DNA from: Paenibacillus hunanensis
GTDB taxonomy: Bacteria > Bacillota > Bacilli > Paenibacillales > Paenibacillaceae
Reading direction: 5' to 3'
Assembly (NCBI RefSeq): GCF_014645615.1
Contig: NZ_BMMB01000018.1
Span: forward strand, 1 to 43,375
Length of the DNA: 43,375 bases
Part shown: positions 25,642 to 33,465 of the stretch, one piece after another
How the letters are laid out: each line of letters begins with the position of its first letter
How positions within the stretch are numbered: position 1 is the first letter of the stretch
The notes under the pieces: model-generated
The model's input: only the letters and a program-made list of their open reading frames with translations
What the model was told of the DNA's origin: nothing
Database searches by the model: none
Program-made: the position numbers and the translations under genes

Positions 25642-26514
25642 ATGAATTGGCCTGTTAATCTGCAAGAGCCGATGAGTATGCCTGATCCTTCATTTCCGAT
25701 CAAGGTGAACTTTTGTGGATCACGTGAGTATGGACAGGTGTTATTTCCGCATCATTGGCATCGGCATATGGAGTTTCTATATGTGGAGAGTGGAGAGGCG
25801 ATGATCGAGTGTAATGCGAAGCCGATTCATGTACAGGCAGGCGATCTGATCGTGCTGAATAGTCATGATCTGCATCAGGGCATCAGCCTGTCGAGTGAGC
25901 TGGTGTATTATGCGCTGATCGCGGATTTGCAGTCGCTGCAAAGTCCTTCGCAGGATGCGGTAGAGACACGCTTTATCACTCCGATGACGCAAAATCGACT
26001 GATTTTCCATAGCTATATTCGTGGGGATACCGGGCTACAGCGCTGTATGGAGGACATTATCGATGAATTTCGCGATCGCCGAATCGGTCATGAATTAGCG
26101 GTGAAATCGCTCATGTATCGACTGCTTGCTTTACTCGTACGAGGCTATGTCGATGATCTGTCCGATTGGCGACATACGGAAAATCGGATGCGCAATGTGG
26201 AGCGCTTTACACCGATTCTACAGCATATTGAGCAGCATTATGCGGAGGAAATGACGATTGAGCAGCTGGCAGAGCTGGCAGGCTTGAGTCGATTTCATTT
26301 TAGCCGTGTATTCCGCGAATTAACCGGGCGCACGGTAACCGAATATGTGAATCAGGTTCGGATTAATCGGGCGGAATATTTGCTGCTCAATACAGGGATG
26401 ACAGTATCAGAAGTCGCGATGGCAGCGGGATATAACGATATTTCTTATTTTAGCCGTACGTTTAAGAAGTATCGGGATAGGGCTCCATCTGATGCAAGAG
26501 CAGGGCGCATGTGA
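25642..26514 (+). CDS. AraC family transcriptional regulator with cupin sensor domain
   Basis: A 290-residue regulator. The N-terminal cupin (residues about 15-95) has the His-rich signature HHWHRHMEFLYVESGEA and a PIHVQAGDLIVL strand that should bind a sugar. The C-terminal double helix-turn-helix spans about 190-285 (MTIEQLAELAGLSRFHFSRV, TVSEVAMAAGYNDISYFSRT). ATG 25642 is chosen because AAGGAGG lies 8 bases before it; a frame from 25603 has no such site. It diverges from the Gfo/Idh/MocA-TIM barrel operon, and its binding sites should lie in the 210-base gap, where I could not single out one operator. Role: probably activator of that sugar operon. Confidence 0.92.
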   Translation: MNWPVNLQEPMSMPDPSFPIKVNFCGSREYGQVLFPHHWHRHMEFLYVESGEAMIECNAKPIHVQAGDLIVLNSHDLHQGISLSSELVYYALIADLQSLQSPSQDAVETRFITPMTQNRLIFHSYIRGDTGLQRCMEDIIDEFRDRRIGHELAVKSLMYRLLALLVRGYVDDLSDWRHTENRMRNVERFTPILQHIEQHYAEEMTIEQLAELAGLSRFHFSRVFRELTGRTVTEYVNQVRINRAEYLLLNTGMTVSEVAMAAGYNDISYFSRTFKKYRDRAPSDARAGRM

Positions 26515-26631
26515 GGAGTTAATACTGAGCGCTATAGAGTGAATATGGTGTATTTGTATAATTATGCTCTGTATAGCTGGTGAAATGGATAGGTCACTAC
26601 ATTTGGAATGGTAAAAGGGGAATAGAGCGAT

Positions 26632-26850
26632 ATGGTAAATGGTTTGGTGTGGGCGGGATTGATCGCGATGGCAGGAGCGGTGTTTTTGAGTAGCTCGTGG
26701 ATGGGCGGCGGCTATGTTAGCGATGTGGATGAGACAGCCGCACAGGAACGGCGTATTCGCAAAAAACAGCGCATGCGCTGGGCGATGTGGTGTCTGGTGC
26801 TATCGCTTGTGATGTTTGCACTGGCATTGCTGGTGTATAATTTGCGATAG
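26632..26850 (+). CDS. Small two-helix membrane protein
   Basis: A 72-residue protein with two hydrophobic helices (about residues 4-24, LVWAGLIAMAGAVFL; about 49-69, WCLVLSLVMFALALLVY) joined by a charged loop (DVDETAAQERRIRKKQRMR). Positive charges before helix 2 suggest both ends outside and the loop in the cytoplasm. AAAAGGGG lies about 11 bases before the ATG, a loose spacing. The stop codon TAG is followed immediately by an 18-copy hexamer array. No family was recognised. The clean helix-loop-helix pattern and ribosome site support it as a real gene, but function is unknown. Confidence 0.6.
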   Translation: MVNGLVWAGLIAMAGAVFLSSSWMGGGYVSDVDETAAQERRIRKKQRMRWAMWCLVLSLVMFALALLVYNLR

Positions 26851-26962
26851 AAGCAGAAGCAGAAGCAGAAGCAGAAGCAGAAGCAGAAGCAGAAGCAGAA
26901 GCAGAAGCAGAAGCAGAAGCAGAAGCAGAAGCAGAAGCAGAAGCAGAAGCAGAAGCAGAAGC
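26851..26962. repeat. Hexanucleotide microsatellite, (AAGCAG)18
   Basis: Eighteen perfect AAGCAG units plus a partial AAGC, starting the base after the stop codon of the small membrane protein. It is the longest hexamer array in the window and perfectly uniform, which suggests recent expansion or ongoing homogenisation. Read on the minus strand it gives a meaningless poly-(Ala-Ser) frame. Confidence 0.98.
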
Positions 26963-27125
26963 CATCTGTTGTGCTAATTTAAAGGGCACAGCGAAGCATG
27001 TACTCATGCAAATTCGCGGTTGACAGAAAACGGAAATGCAGTTTATGATGTTGACTATTCGAGGGCAGCAGACGCTGACCGCTACGTATACATTACACTT
27101 CGAGAGAAAAGGAGGTCCGGAAGAG

Positions 27126-27344
27126 ATGATGAACACCAATCTGTATTTGCAGGCATTCACATTGCTAAGCGAGTTGAGTCGTAACGAGTATAATCCTCGT
27201 CCCGAGGAATCCAAACAATTCCAGCATAATAGCAATACGATACAGATTGAACTGACTGATCACTCCACCCGGATCTTCGCAGTGGCATACAACCTTGCTT
27301 TCTCGCCTGTTCGGAGCTTGCACGCCTTCCTGTGCGTAGCCTGA
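27126..27344 (+). CDS. Small protein of unknown function
   Basis: A 72-residue frame starting MMNTNLYLQAFTLLSELSRN. The main support is a very strong ribosome site (AAAGGAGGT) 9 bases before ATGATG and an intrinsic terminator 147 bases after the stop. Residues 1-15 are mildly hydrophobic; the middle is polar (RPEESKQFQHNSN), and the end is hydrophobic (FAVAYNLAFSPVRSLHAFL). No family was recognised and no signal peptide is clear. It lies between two microsatellites and upstream of the RNA repair operon, but the terminator separates the transcripts. It could also be a leader peptide for an unseen element. Moderate confidence that it is translated. Confidence 0.5.
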   Translation: MMNTNLYLQAFTLLSELSRNEYNPRPEESKQFQHNSNTIQIELTDHSTRIFAVAYNLAFSPVRSLHAFLCVA

Positions 27345-27490
27345 TACAGACGCTAGATAAGCTGTAAACTCTGCATATCGAAGATACATACAACCGAACA
27401 ATTTATCTTAGCTTACTGTGTACACTTTCAGGCGACATGCTCGCAAGGAAGTGAACGGACAGTATGAGCAGGAAGATTGCAAGGCAAACC

Positions 27491-27522
27491 GGCTGTGGAC
27501 TGAAAAGTCTGCGGCCTTTTTT
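27491..27522 (+). terminator. Intrinsic terminator upstream of the RNA repair operon
   Basis: GGCTGTGGACT (27491-27501) and AGTCTGCGGCC (27506-27516) pair fully with three G-U wobbles around a GAAA loop, followed by six T. It implies that hen1 is transcribed from a promoter after 27522. Confidence 0.75.
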
Positions 27523-27631
27523 GTATATAAAATGGGTTGTGTCGCAACGATATTCGCCATCGTCCAAGGGAAGTAGTAGTGTAGAAGGAAGAAGTACGAA
27601 GCAAGTCGAAGCAGATTGAAGCATAGAACAT

Positions 27632-27744
27632 GTTAAAAGCACTAAAAGCACTAAAAGCACTAAAAGCACTAAAAGCACTAAAAGCACTAAAAGCACTAAA
27701 AGCACTAAAAGCACTAAAAGCACTAAAAGCACTAAAAGCACTAA
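27632..27744. repeat. 9-bp microsatellite, (ACTAAAAGC)11
   Basis: Eleven perfect ACTAAAAGC units (27641-27739) with partial units on both sides. It lies between the terminator at 27491-27522 and the hen1 start at 27871, so it is in the promoter or leader region of the RNA repair operon. The minus-strand reading gives a leucine/valine repeat frame without ribosome site, which I treat as a shadow. Confidence 0.98.
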
Positions 27745-27870
27745 CTTAATCAAATGTCTATTGACTACACAGCAATATCATAAGCAACTACTCGCACATA
27801 AGATCCAAACAAAGCTCCAGCGGAGCAAGTCCAAACCTATAGCCACACCCTATCAAAGGAGGCAGTAATC

Positions 27871-29436
27871 ATGTACTTAAAAATTCGATCAGTCGGACAG
27901 GATGCCGGCATGATCTCGCATTTACTTGCGAAAAATCCGCATAACCTGTATGACCGCGATGAAAAAGGCGCGCGTGTGCGTATCGTATATCCCGTATTCG
28001 CAGAGCAGGAGCTGGAGGTGCTGCTGTTCGTAACACCTGATCCTGTCGAGCTGGTGAAAGGAACGCCAGATAGCTATGACATTACACAGTATATTAATGA
28101 CCGCGAATTTGCAGTGAGCAGTCTGTTTTGCTCGTACCTGCGGTCTGCACTTGGAACTGCGCTCAATGGCAAGCCCAAGGCAGACTATGCCGAATGGGTG
28201 CAGCACCCTTTTCCGATGGAGGTCAGCTTTGGCCCGGTCGCTTCCAATTTGCCGGATGATGTTATGACGTTGTTGTTCACATCGCTTGGGTATGACGTGC
28301 GCTTGGAGCGTCCAGAGACATCGTATTCCTTTAAGCTAAAGGAGCGCAGCACGATTCGCGCAGTTCATTTAACAGGTAGGACGACATTACAGCAGCTGCT
28401 ACGTCAGCTATTCGTGCTGATGCCCGTGCTGGATGATTACAAGCATTATTACATTGGCGAGGAAGAGGTTGAAAAGCTGCATCGCTACGGTGAAGGCTGG
28501 CTACTGGAGCATCCACAGCATGCGTTCATCGCTCGCCGCTCACTGCGATTCGCTCCGCTTTTGCGCCTGTACCGTCAGGGGTTACCGGAAGAGGTAGCAC
28601 AGGATTTTGATACGCGTGGTCGCTTTGTGCGTGCAACGGATGAGGATGCCGATTCGCAGCTGGATAATGGGATAGCAGAGCAAGCGATGAATGAAACGGA
28701 AGCCTCACCTTCGAATCTGCTCGATGGCTCGATCAATGAAATTGCAAAATCAGAAAATACAGTGGAATCAGAAGAAGTAGCGGAAGCAGCTTCCGAGCCA
28801 GCCCAGAAAACAGCTAAAGCACCGCGGCTGAATGAGCTGCGGTATGAAGCGATTGTCGCTTGTGTGGGCGAGCTTGAATCCCACCGCCGCGTAGTCGATT
28901 TTGGTGCAGGAGAAGGCAAGCTGTCTGAGCGATTGGCTTCGATTGCAGGCGTGGAGCAGGTATGGGCGGTCGAGCCGTCTGCTTATGCAGGCGTGCGGGC
29001 GCTGGATCGTTTTGCGGCAATGGAGGAAAAGGGCGCGAATGTCGTGCCCCAGCTGGCGACGGGCTCACTCTTTTACAGGGATGAGCGCTGGAGTCGCCAT
29101 GATGTGATGATTCTATGCGAGGTAATCGAGCATATTAATGAAGCGAGATTGCCGATGGTGATGCGCACACTATTCAATGATTACCAGCCACAAACGCTTA
29201 TTATGACTACACCAAACCGTGAATATAACGCTATCTATGAGCTGGACGAACAGCGGATGCGGCATGCGGATCACCGTTTTGAATGGACACGTGCGGAATT
29301 CCAGACATTTTGCCAGCAGTGGAGTGAATACGGTGGATACCAGGTGACATTTGAAGGAATCGGCGAGCGTTCAGATGAATATGGACAGCCTACGCAAATG
29401 GCCATTTTCCAACGAATAGGAGGGGATAGAGGATGA
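27871..29436 (+). CDS. hen1: Bacterial Hen1: 3'-terminal RNA ribose 2'-O-methyltransferase
   Basis: A 521-residue two-domain protein. The N-terminal ~250 residues match the Hen1 N-terminal domain that activates the Pnkp ligase. A Glu/Ala/Ser-rich linker (about 255-315) follows. The C-terminal methyltransferase has the SAM motif VVDFGAGEGKLSERL (Asp343 on) and the metal-binding CEVIEHI (Glu417, Glu420, His421), with a later His in RHADHRFEW. Hen1 methylates the 2'-OH at the 3' end of broken RNA before Pnkp seals it, so that the repaired bond resists the same ribotoxin. AAAGGAGG precedes the ATG, and the stop overlaps the pnkp start by 4 bases: a Hen1-Pnkp operon. The call is strong from motifs plus pairing. 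Confidence 0.95.
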   Translation: MYLKIRSVGQDAGMISHLLAKNPHNLYDRDEKGARVRIVYPVFAEQELEVLLFVTPDPVELVKGTPDSYDITQYINDREFAVSSLFCSYLRSALGTALNGKPKADYAEWVQHPFPMEVSFGPVASNLPDDVMTLLFTSLGYDVRLERPETSYSFKLKERSTIRAVHLTGRTTLQQLLRQLFVLMPVLDDYKHYYIGEEEVEKLHRYGEGWLLEHPQHAFIARRSLRFAPLLRLYRQGLPEEVAQDFDTRGRFVRATDEDADSQLDNGIAEQAMNETEASPSNLLDGSINEIAKSENTVESEEVAEAASEPAQKTAKAPRLNELRYEAIVACVGELESHRRVVDFGAGEGKLSERLASIAGVEQVWAVEPSAYAGVRALDRFAAMEEKGANVVPQLATGSLFYRDERWSRHDVMILCEVIEHINEARLPMVMRTLFNDYQPQTLIMTTPNREYNAIYELDEQRMRHADHRFEWTRAEFQTFCQQWSEYGGYQVTFEGIGERSDEYGQPTQMAIFQRIGGDRG

Positions 29437-32216
29437 GTGACCAGCAAAAGAGAGAACATGAGATGTCATCGCAAAACGATATGAGCGCTGATGCTAAAAA
29501 CCAGCAAGCAAAGCTGGATGATGGGCATGCCAAGCGCTCAGGTGACGGTCGCGATACGTATACAGCTAATGAGCCGCAAAATCAGTCTCGTGCAGTCACT
29601 TCGGATGAAGCACCTGTACTGGAGCTACCTGTAGGAGCGATCGTACTGCTGATGGGCGCTTCCAACAGTGGTAAAACGACATGGCTACAGCAGCAGATCG
29701 AGCAGGGTATTTTACAGCCGGATGAAGTTGTATCCTCTGACCGTTTTCGTGAGATGGTGAGTGGACTGGAGCATCTGGACTGGCGCCGCCCGTCACGCGA
29801 TGAGAGTGAGGTGTTATATCAGCAATACCATCTGATCTCCGATCGGGCATTCCACATTATGGATGAGGTCGTGCAGGCACGTTGCCGCCTGAATCAGATG
29901 ACATGGATCGATGCGACCCATATTCATGAGGCCGATCGAACCAAGTATGTAGAGATGGGGCGTCGTTTACATGTACCTGTGCTGATCATTGCGCTCGATG
30001 TACCGGAAAAAATATTGCTGGAGCGCGATCGTGACCGGAAGCACCCGCGCGGACGTGACCGAATCAAGCAGCATTATCGGAATTTCCGTAGTGAGATCCA
30101 TCGACTGAAAAAAGAGGGCTTCCAGCAGGTGCATATTCTTCGTCCGCATCAGCTAGCGACACTGCAAATGGTACGTTTACCACATCCATTACTGCATGAG
30201 GTTGGCGCAGGCATTGATGTGATCGGCGATATTCATGGCTGTTATGAGGAGATGCTGGTGCTGCTCGGGCAGCTTGGGTATGTACCGGATGAAGCTGGAA
30301 TTTACCATCATGCTGACGGTCGTATGCTCGTCTCGGCTGGCGATGTGATGAGCCGGGGGCCGCGCTCAATCGATACGATGCGTTTCTGGCAACGACAGCT
30401 TGCCGCAGGGCAGGGGCTGATGGTGGATAGCAACCACGGCTGGAAGGTCGCGCGCTATCTGCAAGGTCGTCAAGTGAATATGACGCACGGTGATGAGCTG
30501 TTCGTTGCTGAATTGCAGCAATACGAGCAGGAGCATGGAAAAGAAGCAGTGGAGCAGCTGAAGGGTGAGTTCCGCAATATGCTGCTTGCTGCACCATCCC
30601 ATCTCATTTTCACGAAAAATGGTGTGCGTTGTGTGGTCGTAACGCATGCGGGTATTCGCGATCATCATATCGGGAAGCAGTCGAACCGCATTTCCGATTA
30701 TTGTCGTTATGGTGAAACCGTGGCAGGTCAGCATTCAGATAAGCCGATACGTACGGATTGGTTTAACGAGCATCAATCGGGTGAGCTAATCGTCTGGGGG
30801 CATGATCCACGTCTGCAACCGACGATTGCGAATCGCACGATCAACATCGATCAGGGCGCTGTATTTGGCGGACAATTGACAGCCTATCGTTATCCAGAGC
30901 AAAGTTTCGTCTCGGTGGAAGCGAAGCAGGATTATGCCGCTGATCCAGATAGCCCACTCATTCGCCTGCGCAAGCGCCGCTTTGCTGCACCGGATCTGGG
31001 ACAGTTTATTCAGGGCTATAGCGTGCTGACAGATAGCTATGGAGAGATTGGCGTGCGTGCCGAGTTTGTTAAAGCCGCGATTGATACGACATCTCATTAC
31101 ACGGTGCCGCTGGAGGAGCTGGTCTATATTCCACCAACGATGGCACCACCTCATGTGTCGGCACTGCCAGATTATCTGGAGCATCCGGCTGAGGCTGTAG
31201 CATATTATCGTTCGCGTAATGTGAAGCGACTGGTGGCTGAGAAAAAGCATATGGGAAGTCGTGCGATTGTACTGCTATTCCGCAATGAACAGGCTGCACT
31301 TCCATATATCGGACGTCCATTACAGGGCAGTATCTATACACGTACCGGACGCGCCTTTTTCCAGCCACAGCTAGAGCGCGAGATATTGGAGCGGCTACGT
31401 AGTGATCTGGAGCAGGCAGGCTATTTTGATCGCTATCAGACCGATATGGTACTGCTTGATGCCGAGATTGTACCGTGGAACCTGAAGGCACGCGAGCTGA
31501 TCGCATCCCAGTATGCCCATGTAGCTGAAGCTGCCCTGCATGATCGGCAGACGATTCTGAATACATTGCAGACTGCCGAAGCGAACGGTCGTCCGGTACA
31601 GGAATGGGTTGGCGAATGGACAGAGCTGCTGCAACATGCAAATGTCTTTGCCGAAGCGTTCCAGGCGTATTGCTGGGATACCGATGGCATGGAAGGCATT
31701 CGCATCGCACCATTCCACATTTTGGCTCATCAAAATCATGCCTTCACTGAGCATGAGCATGTATGGCATATGGAGCATGCGAAGGAGCTTGCCGCTTGCT
31801 CTGATCTGCTGATGGAGACCGAATATAAGGTAGTCGAGCTGGATGAGGATAGTGAGGATGAGCAGCGGCTGATCGATTGGTGGACAAGCATTACCGAGGA
31901 AGGACACGAGGGGCTGGTCATCAAGCCGGAATATATGACTATGCACGCTAGCGGCAGATTAGTCCAGCCAGCGATCAAAGTACGCGGACGCAAATATTTG
32001 CACATCATTTATGGTATGGATTATTTGCACCCCGACAACCTCAAGCGTCTCAAGCAGCGCAAAACTCGCAAAAAAGAACGCCATGCACTGATGGAATTTG
32101 CACTGGGCATAGAATCGATCGAACGCTTCGTTCGCAAGGAGCCATTGGAGCGTATGCACGAGTGTGTACTGGCTGCACTTGCACTGGAGGCAGATGCGGT
32201 TGATCCGCGGCTGTAG
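29433..32216 (+). CDS. pnkp: Polynucleotide kinase-phosphatase-ligase, RNA repair (Pnkp)
   Basis: A 927-residue trifunctional RNA end-healing and sealing enzyme. Residues 1-62 are a polar, probably disordered extension. The 5'-kinase has P-loop GASNSGKT (75-82) and a basic lid (RDRDRKHPRGRDR). The metallophosphatase removing 2',3'-cyclic/3'-phosphate has GDIHG (Asp266, His268), GD (Asp304), NH (334-335), THAG (His405) and GHDP (His457). The C-terminal adenylyltransferase domain has EKKHMGSR with candidate nucleophile Lys605. The spelling GDVMSRGP and SNHGWK differs from the commoner GDxxDRGP and GNHD, but metal ligands stay. Family length is about 850, so the excess is mostly the extension. 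GAGGGG precedes the ATG; it overlaps hen1 by 4 bases. Together they form the known Pnkp-Hen1 repair complex. Confidence 0.95.
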   Translation: MSDQQKREHEMSSQNDMSADAKNQQAKLDDGHAKRSGDGRDTYTANEPQNQSRAVTSDEAPVLELPVGAIVLLMGASNSGKTTWLQQQIEQGILQPDEVVSSDRFREMVSGLEHLDWRRPSRDESEVLYQQYHLISDRAFHIMDEVVQARCRLNQMTWIDATHIHEADRTKYVEMGRRLHVPVLIIALDVPEKILLERDRDRKHPRGRDRIKQHYRNFRSEIHRLKKEGFQQVHILRPHQLATLQMVRLPHPLLHEVGAGIDVIGDIHGCYEEMLVLLGQLGYVPDEAGIYHHADGRMLVSAGDVMSRGPRSIDTMRFWQRQLAAGQGLMVDSNHGWKVARYLQGRQVNMTHGDELFVAELQQYEQEHGKEAVEQLKGEFRNMLLAAPSHLIFTKNGVRCVVVTHAGIRDHHIGKQSNRISDYCRYGETVAGQHSDKPIRTDWFNEHQSGELIVWGHDPRLQPTIANRTINIDQGAVFGGQLTAYRYPEQSFVSVEAKQDYAADPDSPLIRLRKRRFAAPDLGQFIQGYSVLTDSYGEIGVRAEFVKAAIDTTSHYTVPLEELVYIPPTMAPPHVSALPDYLEHPAEAVAYYRSRNVKRLVAEKKHMGSRAIVLLFRNEQAALPYIGRPLQGSIYTRTGRAFFQPQLEREILERLRSDLEQAGYFDRYQTDMVLLDAEIVPWNLKARELIASQYAHVAEAALHDRQTILNTLQTAEANGRPVQEWVGEWTELLQHANVFAEAFQAYCWDTDGMEGIRIAPFHILAHQNHAFTEHEHVWHMEHAKELAACSDLLMETEYKVVELDEDSEDEQRLIDWWTSITEEGHEGLVIKPEYMTMHASGRLVQPAIKVRGRKYLHIIYGMDYLHPDNLKRLKQRKTRKKERHALMEFALGIESIERFVRKEPLERMHECVLAALALEADAVDPRL

Positions 32217-32256
32217 ATGACAATGCAAATGACGTGGAGATGTACTTTTGGCAATC

Positions 32257-32480
32257 GCTACTTTGCATGGTGAGCAAGCTTGTTGTGCCTGTTGTATGAG
32301 CCACTCTGGATGGTGAGCGTACCGATGTGTTTGTTGCATTAGCCGCTCTGGATGGTGAGCGTATCGGTGTGTTTGTTGCATCAACCGCTCTGGGACGTTG
32401 AACATACTGGCATACTTGTGGCACCAGCCACTCTGGACGGGGAGAGCAAGGATGGATCTGTCGCAGCCACCACTCCAGGC
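32257..32480. repeat. Degenerate 42-bp minisatellite after pnkp
   Basis: About five to six units of 42-43 bp begin near 32257, 32300, 32342, 32384, 32427 and 32470, each opening with a variant of GCCACTCTGGATGGTGAG. Units at 32300 and 32342 are about 85-90% alike; the others have drifted. The plus-strand reading of these two is a 14-residue repeat (ATLDGERTDVFVAL, AALDGERIGVFVAS), interrupted by stops on both sides and without a ribosome site. It is either a decayed repeat gene or a non-coding minisatellite. Confidence 0.8.
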
Positions 32481-32582
32481 AGAGAACATGCCAACGACCT
32501 CCGGTTAAGCCGGGATACTTGGAATGGGGAAAAGCGGACGTATCCCGGCTTAAAGGTCGGTCTTTTGGCATCGTTCTCTGCC
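32478..32582. repeat. Long imperfect inverted repeat (hairpin 1) between pnkp and rtcB
   Basis: Left arm 32478-32518 and right arm 32540-32582 are reverse complements over about 40 bases, with small bulges, including GGCAGAGAAC/GTTCTCTGCC, ATGCCAA/TTGGCAT and TTAAGCCGGGATAC/GTATCCCGGCTTAA. The loop is 21 bases. No T-run follows on either strand, so it is not a standard terminator. Confidence 0.9.
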
Positions 32583-33070
32583 TTCCGTTCTGTGATTGGA
32601 TGAAAGGTTGGTTATCACTAGCTGCCTTCGTTCCGAGTGTGTTGTGCTACTCTGGCAGTTGTAGGATTTTGTAATAAGCTATGTGCGCAGGACGTTTGAA
32701 GATTTTATAGTGGTGCGATGGTATGACTGTATATGTGCGGTTAAAGGTCTACTACAATTGTTTTATAGTTCATGCTGTATATAGAGTCAGTGATGCTTGT
32801 GCTGAGGTAGTGATTGAAGCATTCAGATAGGTATAATGTAGTCATTTAAATAATAGATTCATCACGCTAGTTGATTTATATAGAAGATAAAAATATCTTA
32901 ACTGGATATTATGATGCATTTAATTTTCTGAGTTTTAAAAAGTAGCTTGATCTATAGCTTCATCTAAAAAGTTCTTTCTATATAAATATTAATTACTTGT
33001 TTGTAGCTTTAAAGTTAGAAAGTAAATAGGATATCAAAAGTACGCTGAAGTTGATGCGAGTACTACGGAA

Positions 33071-33183
33071 CGGAGGGAAGGAAATAAGGGAAAAGGACGA
33101 CTTTGGAGCCCAGGAATCTTCATTTTCTACTACTTCAAAAGATTCCTGGGCTCCACCTGAGTCCGTTCCCTTATTCCTTACCG
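33071..33183. repeat. Long imperfect inverted repeat (hairpin 2) between pnkp and rtcB
   Basis: The inner arms GGAGCCCAGGAATCTT (33105-33120) and AAGATTCCTGGGCTCC (33139-33154) are a perfect 16-bp inverted repeat. Outside them AAGGAAATAAGGGAA and TTCCCTTATTCCTT continue the pairing with gaps, out to about 33071 and 33183. The loop is 18 bases. It has no T-run and shares no clear sequence with hairpin 1. Confidence 0.9.
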
Positions 33184-33465
33184 TAAGTGATGTAAGCTTC
33201 CCATCCAAACAGATGCATACCCATTCATAATTCAATGAAGTCATACACAAAGTCACAATAAAAAGCATCTAAAAACCAACTCAGCAAAACAGAATACATC
33301 AAGATCAAAAAATTATCTGTCTATCGAACATAATCAATGCAGTAAAGCAGCAAAAGAACGATGCCCATAGCGCAGCCGCAGCATTTAGTATCACATTAAA
33401 AGTAGCATACGAACTCAGCTGTCTCATCATAACGCTAGGCAGCTTACGATAAAGGAGGAAAAACA

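Noticed and set aside
26717..27235. Minus-strand frame with poly-(Ser-Ala)
   Set aside because: It results from reading the AAGCAG array and overlaps the small membrane gene, which has the better start context.
27403..27753. Minus-strand frame with a leucine/valine repeat (LVLLVLLVLL...)
   Set aside because: It is the translation of the 9-bp microsatellite. It has no ribosome site, crosses a plus-strand terminator and resembles no protein family.
31959..32571. Minus-strand frames with a 14-residue repeat (PERLMQQTHRYAHH)
   Set aside because: They lie over the 42-bp minisatellite and run into the pnkp coding region; no ribosome site. The period comes from the DNA repeat, not from selection on a protein.
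32993..33268. 91-residue minus-strand frame before rtcB
   Set aside because: It spans the arms of hairpin 2, lacks a ribosome site and has no recognisable domain.
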